NCBI RefSeq assembly: GCF_900101675.1
Contig: NZ_FNKG01000001.1
Span: 310,001 to 374,000, forward strand
DNA: 64,000 nucleotides
Direction: 5' to 3'
Source: Curtobacterium sp. UNCCL20
GTDB taxonomy: Bacteria > Actinomycetota > Actinomycetes > Actinomycetales > Microbacteriaceae
The notes under the pieces were generated by a model, which worked only from the letters and a program-made list of their open reading frames with translations, had not been told where the DNA came from and searched no databases. The translations under genes were made by a program, and so were the position numbers. Shown here piece by piece: positions 1-8,406 of this stretch. Numbering within the stretch: the stretch's first letter is position 1; each line of letters starts with the position of its first letter.

Positions 1-82
1 GCGGGGTGCGGGCTGGCGGTCGGCGCGGGCGGCGCGCGGGCGGCGCGGGCGATCGCGGGTGCCGACCCCGAACGACATCCCC

Positions 83-480
83 GCAGTCGTACGACATCGA
101 CGCCGTCGCAACCCCGCGCGCGCAACAGTTGCGGACGCGCAACAGCGACAAGACCGCTGTCGTACGACATCGGTCGTGTCGACTGTTGCAGACGCAACCG
201 CCCGACGGCCTGGAGGCGCGTGCCGGCGCTGTCCCGCGCCTCCAGGCCGACAGACCGTCACGCCCACCGACGCGAGACGACGATGCCGCTGTCGTACGAC
301 TGCGACGGTGTCGCAACCCCGCGCGCGCAACGGTTGCGGACGCGCAGCAGCGACATGACCGCTGTCGTACGACTGCGACGGTGTCGCAACCCCGCGCGCG
401 CAACGGTTGCGGACGCGCAGCAGCGACATGACCGCTGTCGTACGACTGCGACGGTGTCGCAACCCCGCGTGCGCAACGAA
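83..480. repeat. 73-bp tandem repeat, five copies, one interrupted
   Basis: Copies begin at about 83, 156, 288, 361 and 434. Spacing is exactly 73 bases except between copies two and three (132), where extra sequence carrying the 207-248 inverted repeat is present. Each copy has the perfect palindrome GTCGTACGAC followed by CGCAAC/GTTGCG inverted arms. Copies 3, 4 and 5 are nearly identical; copies 1 and 2 have diverged. There are no unique spacers, so it is not a CRISPR array. Confidence 0.85.
207..248. repeat. REP-like inverted repeat (paired 14-mer)
   Basis: GGCCTGGAGGCGCG (207-220) and its exact reverse complement (235-248) flank a 14-base loop. The same 14-mer recurs at 13 other places in the window. 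Here the paired form sits inside the 73-bp tandem array. Confidence 0.85.
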
Positions 481-620
481 CGCCACCGCACCCGCCGATC
501 GACTCGTGGGACGTCTGAACATGCTCACGCGGCGAGCGCGTTGTCGGGCACAGCGGAGGCCCGGCTGCCAGGATGGGCTGAACGACCGTGCAGCCGCGCG
601 ACCGAGCGATGGGAATCCTG

Positions 621-1421
621 ATGACGAACGACGACCGGAGCAACGAGGACCGGACGGGCGACGGCCAGGCACCGAGCTGGGGCGACGCCCCGCAGCAGCC
701 CGCTCCCGCCGCCGACGAGCCGCGGTACGGCGAGCGGGTCGATCCGACGCCGGACTCCGCCCCGCAGTACGGCGAGCAGGCCCCTCGCTACGGCGAGCAC
801 GCGCCGCAGACCGGCGAGCAGCAGCAGTACGGGCAGAACCAGTACGGGCAGAACCAGTACGGCGAACAGAACCAGTACGGGCAGAACCAGTACGGGCAGC
901 AGCAGGGAACGCCCTCGTGGGGCGACCAGCAGCAGCACCAGGCGCACCAGCCGTACGCTGCTGCCTCCGCTCCGGCGAGTGCCGGTGCCCCCGCGTGGCA
1001 GGGCTACGAGGAACCGAAGCGCAAGAAGAAGACCGTCGGCGTGGTGGCGTTCGTCGTCGGCCTCCTCTCCCTCGTGCTCGGGGTGATCGGTGGATACATC
1101 ATCGGCTCCGCCCTCGCCAACAGTGGCGCGCTGAACGACCTGGTGCAGGGCGGAAGCACCACGATCACGCCGGAGCAAGCGCAGGGTCAGATCCTCAATG
1201 ACCCCGCGGTGCAGTCTCAGTTCTACGGTGGGGCAGCCGTGGTCGGTATCGCAGCCATCCTGGGTTTGTGGGCGCTCGTCCAGGGCATCATCGCCGCCGT
1301 CCTCAAGCGAGGCCGGGGCTGGGGCGTGTTCGCGATCATCCTCGCCGTCGTCGCGACGCTCGCCACGTTCGGCACCTACGTCGGCGTCGCCGCAGCGAGC
1401 GCCATGGGCGGCGCTTCCTGA
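621..1421 (+). CDS. Proline/glutamine/tyrosine-rich two-helix membrane protein
   Basis: No enzymatic family is recognised. The first ~130 residues are low-complexity and hydrophilic with repeated QYGQN and QYGEQ units. A KRKKK basic patch then precedes a first hydrophobic segment (VGVVAFVVGLLSLVLGVIGG) and a second pair near the C-terminus, an arrangement like actinobacterial DUF4190-type membrane proteins. The basic patch suggests that the long N-terminal tail is cytosolic. I chose the ATG at 621 because GGGA lies 6 bases upstream; an in-frame ATG at 609 is the alternative. A strong hairpin follows the stop. Function unknown. Confidence 0.75.
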   Translation: MTNDDRSNEDRTGDGQAPSWGDAPQQPAPAADEPRYGERVDPTPDSAPQYGEQAPRYGEHAPQTGEQQQYGQNQYGQNQYGEQNQYGQNQYGQQQGTPSWGDQQQHQAHQPYAAASAPASAGAPAWQGYEEPKRKKKTVGVVAFVVGLLSLVLGVIGGYIIGSALANSGALNDLVQGGSTTITPEQAQGQILNDPAVQSQFYGGAAVVGIAAILGLWALVQGIIAAVLKRGRGWGVFAIILAVVATLATFGTYVGVAAASAMGGAS

Positions 1422-1428
1422 GTTCCCC

Positions 1429-1467
1429 GGAACGGCCCGTCGTGCACCCCGCACGGCGGGCCGTTCC
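1429..1467 (+). terminator. Hairpin terminator after the membrane protein gene
   Basis: A 17-bp inverted repeat with one mismatch (arms GGAACGGCCCGTCGTGC and GCACGGCGGGCCGTTCC) around a 5-base loop starts 8 bases after the stop codon. No T-run follows, as is usual in high-GC actinobacteria. Confidence 0.75.
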
Positions 1468-1544
1468 GCGTTCTCGGTACGACGCGCGCCCCCCGTGCGC
1501 GTGGCACCGCTCGCTCACGGCGCAGCGCGGTTACGCTCGACCCG

Positions 1545-2387
1545 ATGTCCCTCCCGCCCGACGACCGCCAGCAGCCCGACCGCATCGACCGCGCCCGGGA
1601 ACCGCGCCATGCGGCCCCGGTGACGGCCGGCGTCAGCCCGGGCAGCACCTTCGCTCCCATCAGCCTGCGCCCCGCGGTCGACGCCGACGCGATCCAGCAG
1701 CGTCTGCGCGACCTCGGCCAGAGCCGCAGCACCGATGCCCTCGCGGAACGCGCCGAGCTCCTCCGGTTGCTCGGTCGGCTCGACGAGTCCCTGGTCATCG
1801 CGGAGGAGGTCTTCCGTCTGACGATGTTCACCGGTGAACGGGCGGACAAGGTCGCCGCCCGCATCCGCCGTGCGCACGTGCTGCACGACCTCGGCCGGTA
1901 CGAGCGCGCGGCGACGGAGTCGGCGCTCGCTCGGGACACCGCACGGACCGAGGAGTGGCCGGAGCTCGAGGGCGCCGCCGCCGAACTCGAGGGGTGGTCG
2001 TTGTTCGAGCTCGCCCGCTACGAAGAGGCCCGGTCGGCGCTGTCCCGCGCCTACCAGGCCTTCCGGAAGGCGGGGGCCCCGTCGGAGCGGACGGAAGCGC
2101 TCCGTACCGCGGTCGAGGCCGCCCTCCGTGCCTCGGTGGCGCACCCGAAGACCGACGAGGACCGTCCGCGCACGGCCCGGGAGATCGCTGCCCGCCGCGC
2201 CGACGAGGACGAGCCGAAGACCCGCGTCGCCGAGCCGGTGAAGCAGGTGCCGCCGATCCGCCGACGGGTGCTCGGTGCGCCCGACGCTGCGCGCACCGAG
2301 GCCGACGACCTCTGGGGCCGCATCGCCACGCGCGCGGCGCAGAAGGGCCAGGCGGCACGCGACGAACCGGACGACGACCTGCAGTGA
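1545..2387 (+). CDS. TPR-like helical repeat protein
   Basis: This 280-residue soluble protein has no signal peptide. Residues ~50-190 contain repeated helical hairpins with TPR spacing (for example LLRLLGRLDESLVIAEEVF, VLHDLGRYERAATESALA, SLFELARYEEARSALSRAY), the G-R/Y-x-E/D-A pattern of TPRs. The charged C-terminal third is probably disordered. It likely acts as a scaffold or interaction protein. Its stop overlaps the GTG of the next gene (GTGA, 2384-2387), so the two are translationally coupled. A TACGCT -10 box lies 7 bases before the ATG, suggesting a leaderless mRNA. Confidence 0.75.
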   Translation: MSLPPDDRQQPDRIDRAREPRHAAPVTAGVSPGSTFAPISLRPAVDADAIQQRLRDLGQSRSTDALAERAELLRLLGRLDESLVIAEEVFRLTMFTGERADKVAARIRRAHVLHDLGRYERAATESALARDTARTEEWPELEGAAAELEGWSLFELARYEEARSALSRAYQAFRKAGAPSERTEALRTAVEAALRASVAHPKTDEDRPRTAREIAARRADEDEPKTRVAEPVKQVPPIRRRVLGAPDAARTEADDLWGRIATRAAQKGQAARDEPDDDLQ

Positions 2388-2890
2388 CGTCGCTCGAAGC
2401 GGTCCGGACCCGCGCCGAGCAGCTCATGACCGCCCACCTCGGCGGCAGGGGCTGGTCGTTCGCCTTCGACCACGCGAAGACCCGTGCCGGGCAGTGCGAC
2501 TTCGCCCGCAAGCGCATCACGGTGAGCCGGCACCTGGCCGTCCGGTTCTCCGAGGACGACGTCGACCAGGTGCTCCTGCACGAGATCGCGCACGCACTCG
2601 CCGGCTCCCGCGCTGCCCACGGTCCCACGTGGCGACGGACGGCCGCGGCGCTCGGGTACACCGGTTCGCGGCTCTACGACGGCCCGGTGGCGAGCGAGCT
2701 GGCGCCGTGGGTCGGCTCGTGCCCGGCGGGCCACGAGCACTTCCGCTACCGGACGCCGACCCGTCCGCTCGCCTGTGCGCGGTGCTCGAGGCGCTTCGAC
2801 GCGCGGAACGTCATCACGTGGAACCGACGGCACGAGCAGGACCCTCGGGCTACCGCACGAACGGGCGACCACGCGGAGGCGCGCCGGTAA
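2384..2890 (+). CDS. SprT-like zinc metalloprotease-fold protein
   Basis: This 168-residue protein carries the SprT-like signature. The zincin motif HEIAH is at residues 66-70, preceded by the hydrophobic LL. A C-terminal treble-clef-like segment follows (CPAGHEH, then CARCSRRF). SprT/Spartan relatives are zinc proteins, and some cleave DNA-protein crosslinks; the bacterial role here is uncertain. The GTG start is fixed by the 4-base overlap with the upstream TPR-like gene, so the two probably work or are regulated together. The C-terminal ~20 residues are a charged tail. Confidence 0.85.
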   Translation: MTSLEAVRTRAEQLMTAHLGGRGWSFAFDHAKTRAGQCDFARKRITVSRHLAVRFSEDDVDQVLLHEIAHALAGSRAAHGPTWRRTAAALGYTGSRLYDGPVASELAPWVGSCPAGHEHFRYRTPTRPLACARCSRRFDARNVITWNRRHEQDPRATARTGDHAEARR

Positions 2891-2907
2891 CCCGTTAGCC
2901 TGGGCGG

Positions 2908-3603
2908 ATGCACACGGGGCAGCACATCCGCACGGACGCCGGTTCCTCCTGGTTCTTCGACGCCGGGCGGATCGCCCTCGACTTCGCGCACACCGGCGGA
3001 TTCGCGGACGACCCGGACGGACGCCGGCCGCGGGCGCAGCTCGGCGAGCTCCTGACGACCCCGGCGGACCTCGACGAGTGGCTGACCGACCACACCGAAC
3101 CGATCGACGTCGGTGCCACCGCACGCGAATTGCAGGACGCCCGAGCGCTCCGGGCCGCCATCTCGCGGCTCGCCGTGGCCGCGGCTCCCGCCCCCGCGTC
3201 GACCGCAGCGGAACGCACCGCCGTGGCAGCGGGCCTCCGTGCCGGGACGGGCCGCACGCGCCCCGCGCCCGACGACATCGACACCGTCAACCTGTTCGCC
3301 GCCCTGCCGGACGTGCCCCCGAGCCTCCCGGGTGGCCGCCGCCGGGCCGGAGCGAACCGCGTCCGGCTCGCACAGGCTTTGTCGAGCGTCGCCCGCGACG
3401 CGGTCTCCCTCTTCACCGAGGTGGGCTTCGACGACATCGCCGCGGACGGCCAGCCGACCCGGCTGAGCCGGTGCTCGGCCGAGGACTGCGGCCTGGTGTT
3501 CTACGACTCGTCCCGTGGCGGCACCCGACGCTGGTGCTCGATGCAGCGGTGTGGGAACCGGGCCAAGGTGCGGGCGCACCGGGCCAGGCGCGCAGCGGAC
3601 TGA
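2908..3603 (+). CDS. CGNR zinc-finger / ABATE domain protein
   Basis: The N-terminal part (residues ~15-165) resembles the ABATE domain, with WFFDAGRIALDFAHT at the start. The C-terminal ~40 residues form the CGNR zinc finger: two cysteines in CSAEDCGLVFYD and two more in RRWCSMQRCGNR, the motif that names the family. Members are thought to be transcription or stress regulators, but few have been studied. A TAGCCT box lies 6 bases before the ATG, so the mRNA is probably leaderless and independent of the upstream pair. Confidence 0.88.
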   Translation: MHTGQHIRTDAGSSWFFDAGRIALDFAHTGGFADDPDGRRPRAQLGELLTTPADLDEWLTDHTEPIDVGATARELQDARALRAAISRLAVAAAPAPASTAAERTAVAAGLRAGTGRTRPAPDDIDTVNLFAALPDVPPSLPGGRRRAGANRVRLAQALSSVARDAVSLFTEVGFDDIAADGQPTRLSRCSAEDCGLVFYDSSRGGTRRWCSMQRCGNRAKVRAHRARRAAD

Positions 3604-3668
3604 GGAGGTCCGGCGGGTTCGAGACCGTCACGGCCGCGGTGCAGTCCAACCAGTCGCCGAAAACCTGA

Positions 3669-3684
3669 ATTCGGTACGCCGAAT
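3669..3684. promoter_or_regulatory. Inverted repeat upstream of the Nramp transporter
   Basis: ATTCGG and CCGAAT flank TACG, 20 bases upstream of the mntH-like start and within the expected promoter. Manganese transporters are often repressed by DtxR/MntR-family proteins that bind such dyads. That this is the metal operator is inference; the sequence does not match a consensus I can name. Confidence 0.35.
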
Positions 3685-3704
3685 CCTCTGGCACACTGGT
3701 CCGC

Positions 3705-4955
3705 ATGACCGACACCGCCGCCCGCCCTGCCGAGGCGACCACGCCGCGGAAGCGCGCTGCCGGCCTCAGCCTGCTCGGCCCCGCGTTCGTCGCCGCGATC
3801 GCGTACGTCGACCCCGGCAACGTCGCCGCGAACCTGACTGCGGGTGCCAAGTACGGCTACCTGCTGCTCTGGGTCCTCGTCGCGGCCAACGCGAGCGCCG
3901 TGGTGGTCCAGTACCTCTCCGCCAAGCTGGGGGTGGTCACGGGCAAGTCGCTTCCGGAGCACCTCGGCCTGCGGATGAAGCGCACCCCGCGGCTGCTGTT
4001 CTGGGCACAGGCGGAGATCGTGGCGGCGGCGACGGACATCGCCGAGGTGATCGGCGGCGCGCTCGCCCTGCACCTGCTGTTCGGGTTGCCCCTTGTCGCG
4101 GGCGGGATCATCACCGGCGTGGTGTCGATGGCGATCCTCACGCTGCAGAGTCGGCGTGGGACCCGCACGTTCGAGACCGTCGTCACCGCGATGCTCGCGA
4201 TCCTCACGGTCGGCTTCTGCGCCGGGCTGCTGTTCGCGCAGGTCTCGCCCGGTGACCTCGTCGCCGGGCTGGTCCCGCGGTTCGAGGGGTCGGAGTCGGT
4301 GATGCTCGCGGCCTCGATGCTCGGCGCCACGGTGATGCCGCACGCCGTCTACCTGCACTCCGCGCTGGCGCGGGACCGACACGGCGACGTGCCCGCGGGC
4401 CCGGAGCGGCGCCGCGTCCTCGTCGCGACACGGTGGGACGTGGGGCTCGCGCTCCTCGTGGCGGGTGGGGTGAACATCTGCATGCTCGTCCTCGCGGCGG
4501 CGACCCTGCCGGGAGTCGCTGACACGGATTCGATCCCGGGCGCGCAGCGAGCGATCGCCGAGCACGTCGGTCCGGTCGTGGGGGTGCTGTTCGCGGTGGG
4601 GCTGCTCGCGTCCGGGCTCGCCTCGACCTCGGTGGGGTGCATGGCGGGCGCCGAGATCATGCACGGGCTGCTGCACGTGCGGATCCCACTCGTCGTGCGA
4701 CGGATGATCACGCTGGTGCCGGCGATCGTGCTCCTCGCGGTGAACGCGGACGCGACGATGCTGCTCGTGGTGAGCCAGGTGGTGCTGAGCTTCGGGATCG
4801 CGTTCGCGATCGTCCCCCTGGTGGTCTACACGTCGCGGCGCAGCATCATGGGCGCAGACGTCAACGCGATGACCACCCGCGTCGTCGCGGGGGTCATCGC
4901 GTTGGTGATCGTCGCGTTGAACGTGGCGCTCGTCGCGCTGACGCTCGCCGGCTGA
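3705..4955 (+). CDS. mntH: Nramp-family divalent metal transporter
   Basis: A 416-residue integral membrane protein with about 11 transmembrane segments. The Nramp metal-binding motifs are present: DPGN at residues 36-39 in helix 1 and MPH at residues 211-213 in helix 6, which with the Asp and Asn coordinate Mn2+ or Fe2+ in characterised members. It probably imports Mn2+ (or Fe2+) with protons across the cytoplasmic membrane. Length is normal for the family. It appears to be a single-gene unit; an imperfect dyad at 3669-3684 may be its operator. Metal preference cannot be told from sequence. Confidence 0.93.
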   Translation: MTDTAARPAEATTPRKRAAGLSLLGPAFVAAIAYVDPGNVAANLTAGAKYGYLLLWVLVAANASAVVVQYLSAKLGVVTGKSLPEHLGLRMKRTPRLLFWAQAEIVAAATDIAEVIGGALALHLLFGLPLVAGGIITGVVSMAILTLQSRRGTRTFETVVTAMLAILTVGFCAGLLFAQVSPGDLVAGLVPRFEGSESVMLAASMLGATVMPHAVYLHSALARDRHGDVPAGPERRRVLVATRWDVGLALLVAGGVNICMLVLAAATLPGVADTDSIPGAQRAIAEHVGPVVGVLFAVGLLASGLASTSVGCMAGAEIMHGLLHVRIPLVVRRMITLVPAIVLLAVNADATMLLVVSQVVLSFGIAFAIVPLVVYTSRRSIMGADVNAMTTRVVAGVIALVIVALNVALVALTLAG

Positions 4956-5015
4956 CCCAGGTCAGCGGCACGGACCCGCCAGTCGACGCTGACCCGTTGG
5001 CCGAAGCCGACCGGA

Positions 5016-5318
5016 TCAGTCGACGACGCGCACACCCTTCCAGAACGCCACGTAGCCGCTGTAGTCCTTGCCGACGCGGTCGAACGACGACGGGATCGGC
5101 GTCGGGTACGACCAGGCGTTGTCCTGCAGCGCCTGCCCGTCGACGTTCACGGTGTAGTACTGCGTGTCGCCCTTCCAGGGGCAGTGGTACTGGGTGGGGC
5201 TCTCGGTGAACAGCTCGGACTTCACGCTCGACGGCGGGAAGTACCAGTTGCCCTCGATCTGGATGAGGTCCTCCTGCGGGGCCTCAGCGATCACGGTGTC
5301 TCCGACGACTGCTTTCAT
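5016..5318 (-). CDS. DUF427 domain protein
   Basis: A 100-residue protein that is entirely one DUF427 domain. It has MKAVVGDTVIAEA at the start, the conserved EGNWYFP and the YHCPWKGD motif, then the AWSYP and YSGYVAFWKGV segments. The family is common in actinobacteria and its biochemical role is unknown. The ATG at 5318 is preceded by AAGGAG, a good ribosome binding site. It faces the end of mntH and shares no operon. Confidence 0.92.
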   Translation of the reverse strand: MKAVVGDTVIAEAPQEDLIQIEGNWYFPPSSVKSELFTESPTQYHCPWKGDTQYYTVNVDGQALQDNAWSYPTPIPSSFDRVGKDYSGYVAFWKGVRVVD

Positions 5319-5358
5319 GGCGTGCTCCTTCGCTCGACTTCGGGTGACGTCGGGAACG

Positions 5359-5976
5359 CTACGCGCGCGAGTTCGATTCCCGCAGGGTGACCAGATCGGT
5401 GTCCGCGGCGAGCGCGGCGCGCACGACAGCGGAGCCCAGTGCTGCCGCCGCTTCGGAGGCGCTCACCAGGTGCTTCACCGCGCGACGGAGTCCGGTGTGG
5501 GCGGCGCAGGCGGCCGCTGCCTCGGGTGAGGTGTGGTCGATGCCGACCTCGGCGAGCGCGTCGACGACGGCGCCGGCGGCGAGGAAGTCCTCGACCGCGA
5601 AGTCCGGCGCGTCCGGCACGTCGGCGGCTTCGCCCGCCGCCTCGGCAGCGTCGTCGCCGGGTGCGTGGTGGCGTCCGGCGGCGACGATCGCGACGACGCA
5701 CCGGTCACCGCGGTCGGCCTGGAGGCGCGTCACCCGACCGGCGATCGCGCTCGCGTTGCCGAGGTGGCCGAGCACGACCTCCGGACCCTCCGGCAGCTGC
5801 GCGGCGAGGGACCGGAGGGCTCGCTGGCGCTCGCGTGCGTCCTCGGTCGGGGATGCCGGCAGCACGTCGATCCAGACGAGCACGTGGGCGTCCTCGGCGA
5901 TGCGTGCGGCACCCCCGGTCCCCCATGCGAAGCGGACCTGGTACTGCTGCTGGGTGCGTGCTGCCACCCGATCCAC
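5359..5976 (-). CDS. 2-phosphosulfolactate phosphatase family (ComB-like) protein
   Basis: About 205 residues resembling the ComB family: YQVRFAWGTGGAARIAEDAHVLVWIDV at the N-terminus is the family's characteristic opening, followed by a phosphatase-like core. True ComB acts in coenzyme M synthesis, which actinobacteria generally lack, so the substrate is unknown. I give the GTG at 5976; GTG codons at 5967 and 6009 are also in frame and no ribosome site decides between them. A copy of the dispersed 14-mer (5716-5729) lies inside the coding sequence and encodes TRLQA without breaking the frame. Confidence 0.75.
   Translation of the reverse strand: MDRVAARTQQQYQVRFAWGTGGAARIAEDAHVLVWIDVLPASPTEDARERQRALRSLAAQLPEGPEVVLGHLGNASAIAGRVTRLQADRGDRCVVAIVAAGRHHAPGDDAAEAAGEAADVPDAPDFAVEDFLAAGAVVDALAEVGIDHTSPEAAAACAAHTGLRRAVKHLVSASEAAAALGSAVVRAALAADTDLVTLRESNSRA
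5716..5729 (+). repeat. Dispersed 14-mer copy (intragenic)
   Basis: An exact GGCCTGGAGGCGCG within the ComB-like gene, read on its coding strand as RLQA codons. Confidence 0.85.
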
Positions 5977-6063
5977 GATAGCCGCCGCGAGGACCCTGAT
6001 CTTTTCCACAGGCGGGCCTCCGCCCGGGCTCCGTGCGGGTCGCCGACCATAGGATCGGGTGTC

Positions 6064-6696
6064 ATGGAGATCGCCCCCGTACCCACCCTGACCGGCGACC
6101 GTGTGACGCTCGAGCCCCTCGCTCCGGAACACGCGGACGACCTGCGGGCGGCGGTTGCCGACGGTGATCTCTGGCGCACCTGGTACACGTCGATCCCCGC
6201 TCCGGCCCAGGTCGACGACGAGATCGAGCGGCGACTGGCCGAGCACGCCGCCGGCCGGATGGTGCCGTTCGCCGTCCGCGACCGTCCCACCGGCCGAGTC
6301 GTCGGCGCGACGACCTTCATGAACCTCGACACGGCGAACCGGCGGGCGGAGATCGGGTCGACCTTCCTCGCGAAGTCCTCCCAGCGGTCGGGCATCAACA
6401 CCGAGGCGAAGCTGCTCATGCTCTCCCACGCGTTCGAGGCGTGGCAGTGCATAGCGGTCGAGTTCCGGACGCACTGGCACAACCTGCAGTCCCGCACCGC
6501 GATCGCCGCGCTCGGGGCGAAGCAGGACGGCGTCCTCCGGAACCACTCGATCGGGCGCGACGGCACGCTGCGGGACACCGTGGTGTTCTCCGTCATCGCA
6601 TCGGAGTGGCCGACGGTGCGGCTGGGGCTCGCCGAACGGCTCCGTCGGCACGACCGGGCCGAGGGCTCCCGTCGCCGAGCAGCCCGGCACGCCTGA
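6064..6696 (+). CDS. GNAT-family N-acetyltransferase
   Basis: A 210-residue acetyltransferase of the RimJ/RimL-like branch. It has LTGDRVTLEPLAPEHADDL at the N-terminus and GRVVGATTFMNLD for beta strands 3-4. A modified acetyl-CoA region follows (EIGSTFLAKSSQRSGINTEA), then HNLQSRTAIAALGAKQDGVLR, typical of the family. It probably transfers an acetyl group to an amine of a protein N-terminus or small molecule. A TAGGAT box lies 8 bases before the ATG. The start is divergent from and close to the ComB-like gene. Substrate unknown. Confidence 0.87.
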   Translation: MEIAPVPTLTGDRVTLEPLAPEHADDLRAAVADGDLWRTWYTSIPAPAQVDDEIERRLAEHAAGRMVPFAVRDRPTGRVVGATTFMNLDTANRRAEIGSTFLAKSSQRSGINTEAKLLMLSHAFEAWQCIAVEFRTHWHNLQSRTAIAALGAKQDGVLRNHSIGRDGTLRDTVVFSVIASEWPTVRLGLAERLRRHDRAEGSRRRAARHA

Positions 6697-6740
6697 CGGG
6701 GACCGTCGAGCCCACAACACGACGGAGTACCGTCCGCGCC

Positions 6741-7232
6741 ATGCACGTGGGCCTCAAGATCACCCTCGACGCACCGGTCGAGGCCGTGCGCGACGCCCTG
6801 CTCTCCCCGGCGGTGATGGTCGCCGTGACGAAGCCGTTCCTGGTGTACCGGTCCCGCGACCCGCAGGGGTTCCCCGCACGCTGGGCGCCCGGTGAGCCGC
6901 ACCCGATCACGGCGAGTGCCTTCGGCGTCATCCCGAGCGGTGACACGCACGTCGACCTCGACCTGTACGAGGTGGAGGGCGTCCCCGTGCAGCGCGACAA
7001 CGGCGGCGGCACCAGCGGCCTGTTCGGACGGATGACCATGCAGCACCGGATGGCGGTCGAACGGATCGACGACGGCCACACGCTCCTCGTCGACCGGCTC
7101 AGCTACCGGATGCGCCCGGCCGCGCTCGGCGTCCTGCTCTGGCCCGGCATGTGGGTCATCTGGCAGTGGCGTGCCCTGCGGATGCGGGTCCTCGCACCGC
7201 AGTGGCGCCGCCACCGCCGGGCCGCCGCCTGA
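6741..7232 (+). CDS. Conserved hypothetical protein (possible SRPBCC-like fold)
   Basis: A 163-residue protein I cannot place firmly. The start LKITLDAPVEAVRDALLSP is typical of SRPBCC/START-like ligand-binding domains. Later strands such as MTMQHRMAVERIDDGHTLLV and a C-terminal amphipathic stretch near WPGMWVIWQWRALRMRV fit the beta-alpha-beta helix-grip layout. A TACCGT box lies 7 bases upstream of the ATG. It follows the acetyltransferase by 44 bases and could be read with it. No catalytic residues can be assigned. Confidence 0.65.
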   Translation: MHVGLKITLDAPVEAVRDALLSPAVMVAVTKPFLVYRSRDPQGFPARWAPGEPHPITASAFGVIPSGDTHVDLDLYEVEGVPVQRDNGGGTSGLFGRMTMQHRMAVERIDDGHTLLVDRLSYRMRPAALGVLLWPGMWVIWQWRALRMRVLAPQWRRHRRAAA

Positions 7233-7357
7233 CCTGCTCACGGAACCACCGGCGCACTGGACCCGACCGCCGCCGTCACTGTGCGCGCGGGCGGACGCAC
7301 CACGTGCCTCCCGGCATGTCCTGGCGCTGGCCGACGCAGCGGGCGTAGCCTCGTCGC

Positions 7358-8002
7358 GTGACCGAACTGCGGGCAGTACCGGCGACCGATGACCGCGTGC
7401 ACAGCACGCTCGCGACCGTGGACTGGCGGCGGATGACGTTCGACCTGTACCGCCGCGTGCGGGCGACCGCCGATCCGGAGACCGCGCACGCGTTGTGGCG
7501 CGAGACGCGCGACGCGATGTTCGGCGAGCACCCGGCCAGTCCGCTCCTCGACGAGGACGCCCGCGACTTCGAGTCCCTGCCGGTGCCGGACTACGACCCC
7601 GCATGGCGTTTCCGGGCCCGCATCGAACCGGCCGAGCCGATCGCGATGGACGTCGAGACGGGCACGGACGGCATCGTGCACTTCGACCGCCTGGGCGTCG
7701 TGACACTCGCGGGCATCGGGTCGCTCGACGTCTGGGCGCACGGCGGCTACGCGGGCGGTGTGTTCGTCCCGGTGAAGGACGCGAGCGCCGGCAAGGCCCG
7801 CGGAACCTACGGCGGTGGGCGCTACCTGCTCGACACGATCAAGGGCGCCGACCTCGGCGGGGACGACGGCGAGATCGTGCTCGACTTCAACTTCGCGTAC
7901 AACCCCTCGTGCGCGTACGACCCGGCCTGGGCGTGCCCCCTCGCGCCTCCGGGCAACACCGTGTCCGTGCCGATCCCCGTCGGCGAGCAGTACGACTTCT
8001 AG
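7358..8002 (+). CDS. DUF1684 domain protein
   Basis: A 214-residue cytosolic protein with the DUF1684 C-terminal signature: GGGRYLLDTIKGADLG followed by VLDFNFAYNPSCAYDP and CPLAPPGN, ending in IPVGEQYDF. The N-terminal helix region (WRRMTFDLYRRVR and LWRETRDAMFGEHPASPL) is also typical. No activity is established for the family. The GTG start is 6 bases after a TAGCCT box, indicating a leaderless mRNA. The following GntR gene starts 11 bases after its stop. Confidence 0.92.
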   Translation: MTELRAVPATDDRVHSTLATVDWRRMTFDLYRRVRATADPETAHALWRETRDAMFGEHPASPLLDEDARDFESLPVPDYDPAWRFRARIEPAEPIAMDVETGTDGIVHFDRLGVVTLAGIGSLDVWAHGGYAGGVFVPVKDASAGKARGTYGGGRYLLDTIKGADLGGDDGEIVLDFNFAYNPSCAYDPAWACPLAPPGNTVSVPIPVGEQYDF

Positions 8003-8012
8003 GGTGGACCGC

Positions 8013-8378
8013 ATGTCATCGACGAGCCTCGTGGCACTCGACGCCGGCGGGCGCGTCCCGCCGTTCGAGCAGGTCCGTTCGCAGATCGCCGCGCAGATCG
8101 CGGCCGGCTACCTCGTGGACGGCGAGCGCCTGCCGAGTGTCCGGGGTCTCGCGGACGACCTCGGCCTGGCCGCCGGGACCGTCGCGAAGGCGTACCAGCT
8201 CCTGGAGGAGGCGGGCCTCGTGCAGACCGCACGGGGTGCCGGCACGCGGGTCATCCGTCCGGCGGACGTCCCCGAGCCGGTCAGCGAGGCCGCCCGTTCC
8301 CTGGCGGCTGCGGCGCGGGCCGCGGGGCTGTCCGCCGACCAGGCCGCTGCAGCGCTCCGGGACGCCTGGCCCGCCTGA
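8013..8378 (+). CDS. GntR-family transcriptional regulator (short, YtrA-like)
   Basis: A 121-residue one-component regulator. The winged HTH occupies residues ~15-80 (PPFEQVRSQIAAQIAAG, LPSVRGLADDLGLAAGTVAKAY, LEEAGLVQTARGAGTRV). There is no effector domain, only a ~40-residue helical dimerisation tail, as in the YtrA subfamily. The stop TAG of the DUF1684 gene is also the first part of a TAGGGT box 7 bases before this ATG, so it may have its own leaderless promoter as well as read-through. YtrA-type proteins usually control adjacent genes; none is obvious here. Confidence 0.88.
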   Translation: MSSTSLVALDAGGRVPPFEQVRSQIAAQIAAGYLVDGERLPSVRGLADDLGLAAGTVAKAYQLLEEAGLVQTARGAGTRVIRPADVPEPVSEAARSLAAAARAAGLSADQAAAALRDAWPA

Positions 8379-8406
8379 GCCCGAACCCCCGCGCGCGGCC
8401 GCTTCG

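Larger units (their letters stand above)
1..620. other. Gene-free left edge, repeat-rich
   Basis: No convincing coding region is visible before the start at 621. The stretch is filled by a 73-bp tandem repeat (about 83-480) and an embedded inverted repeat (207-248). The open frames crossing it are arginine-rich translations of the repeat with no family resemblance. The first 60 bases are a G/C-only low-complexity run. Confidence 0.7.

Noticed and set aside
83..480. CRISPR-like array
   Set aside because: Units are contiguous at 73 bases with no unique spacers and no cas genes nearby.
5365..5395. GAGTTCGATTCCCGC looks like a tRNA T-arm
   Set aside because: The stem has a mismatch, no acceptor, D or anticodon arms lie nearby, and it is the end of the ComB-like coding sequence.
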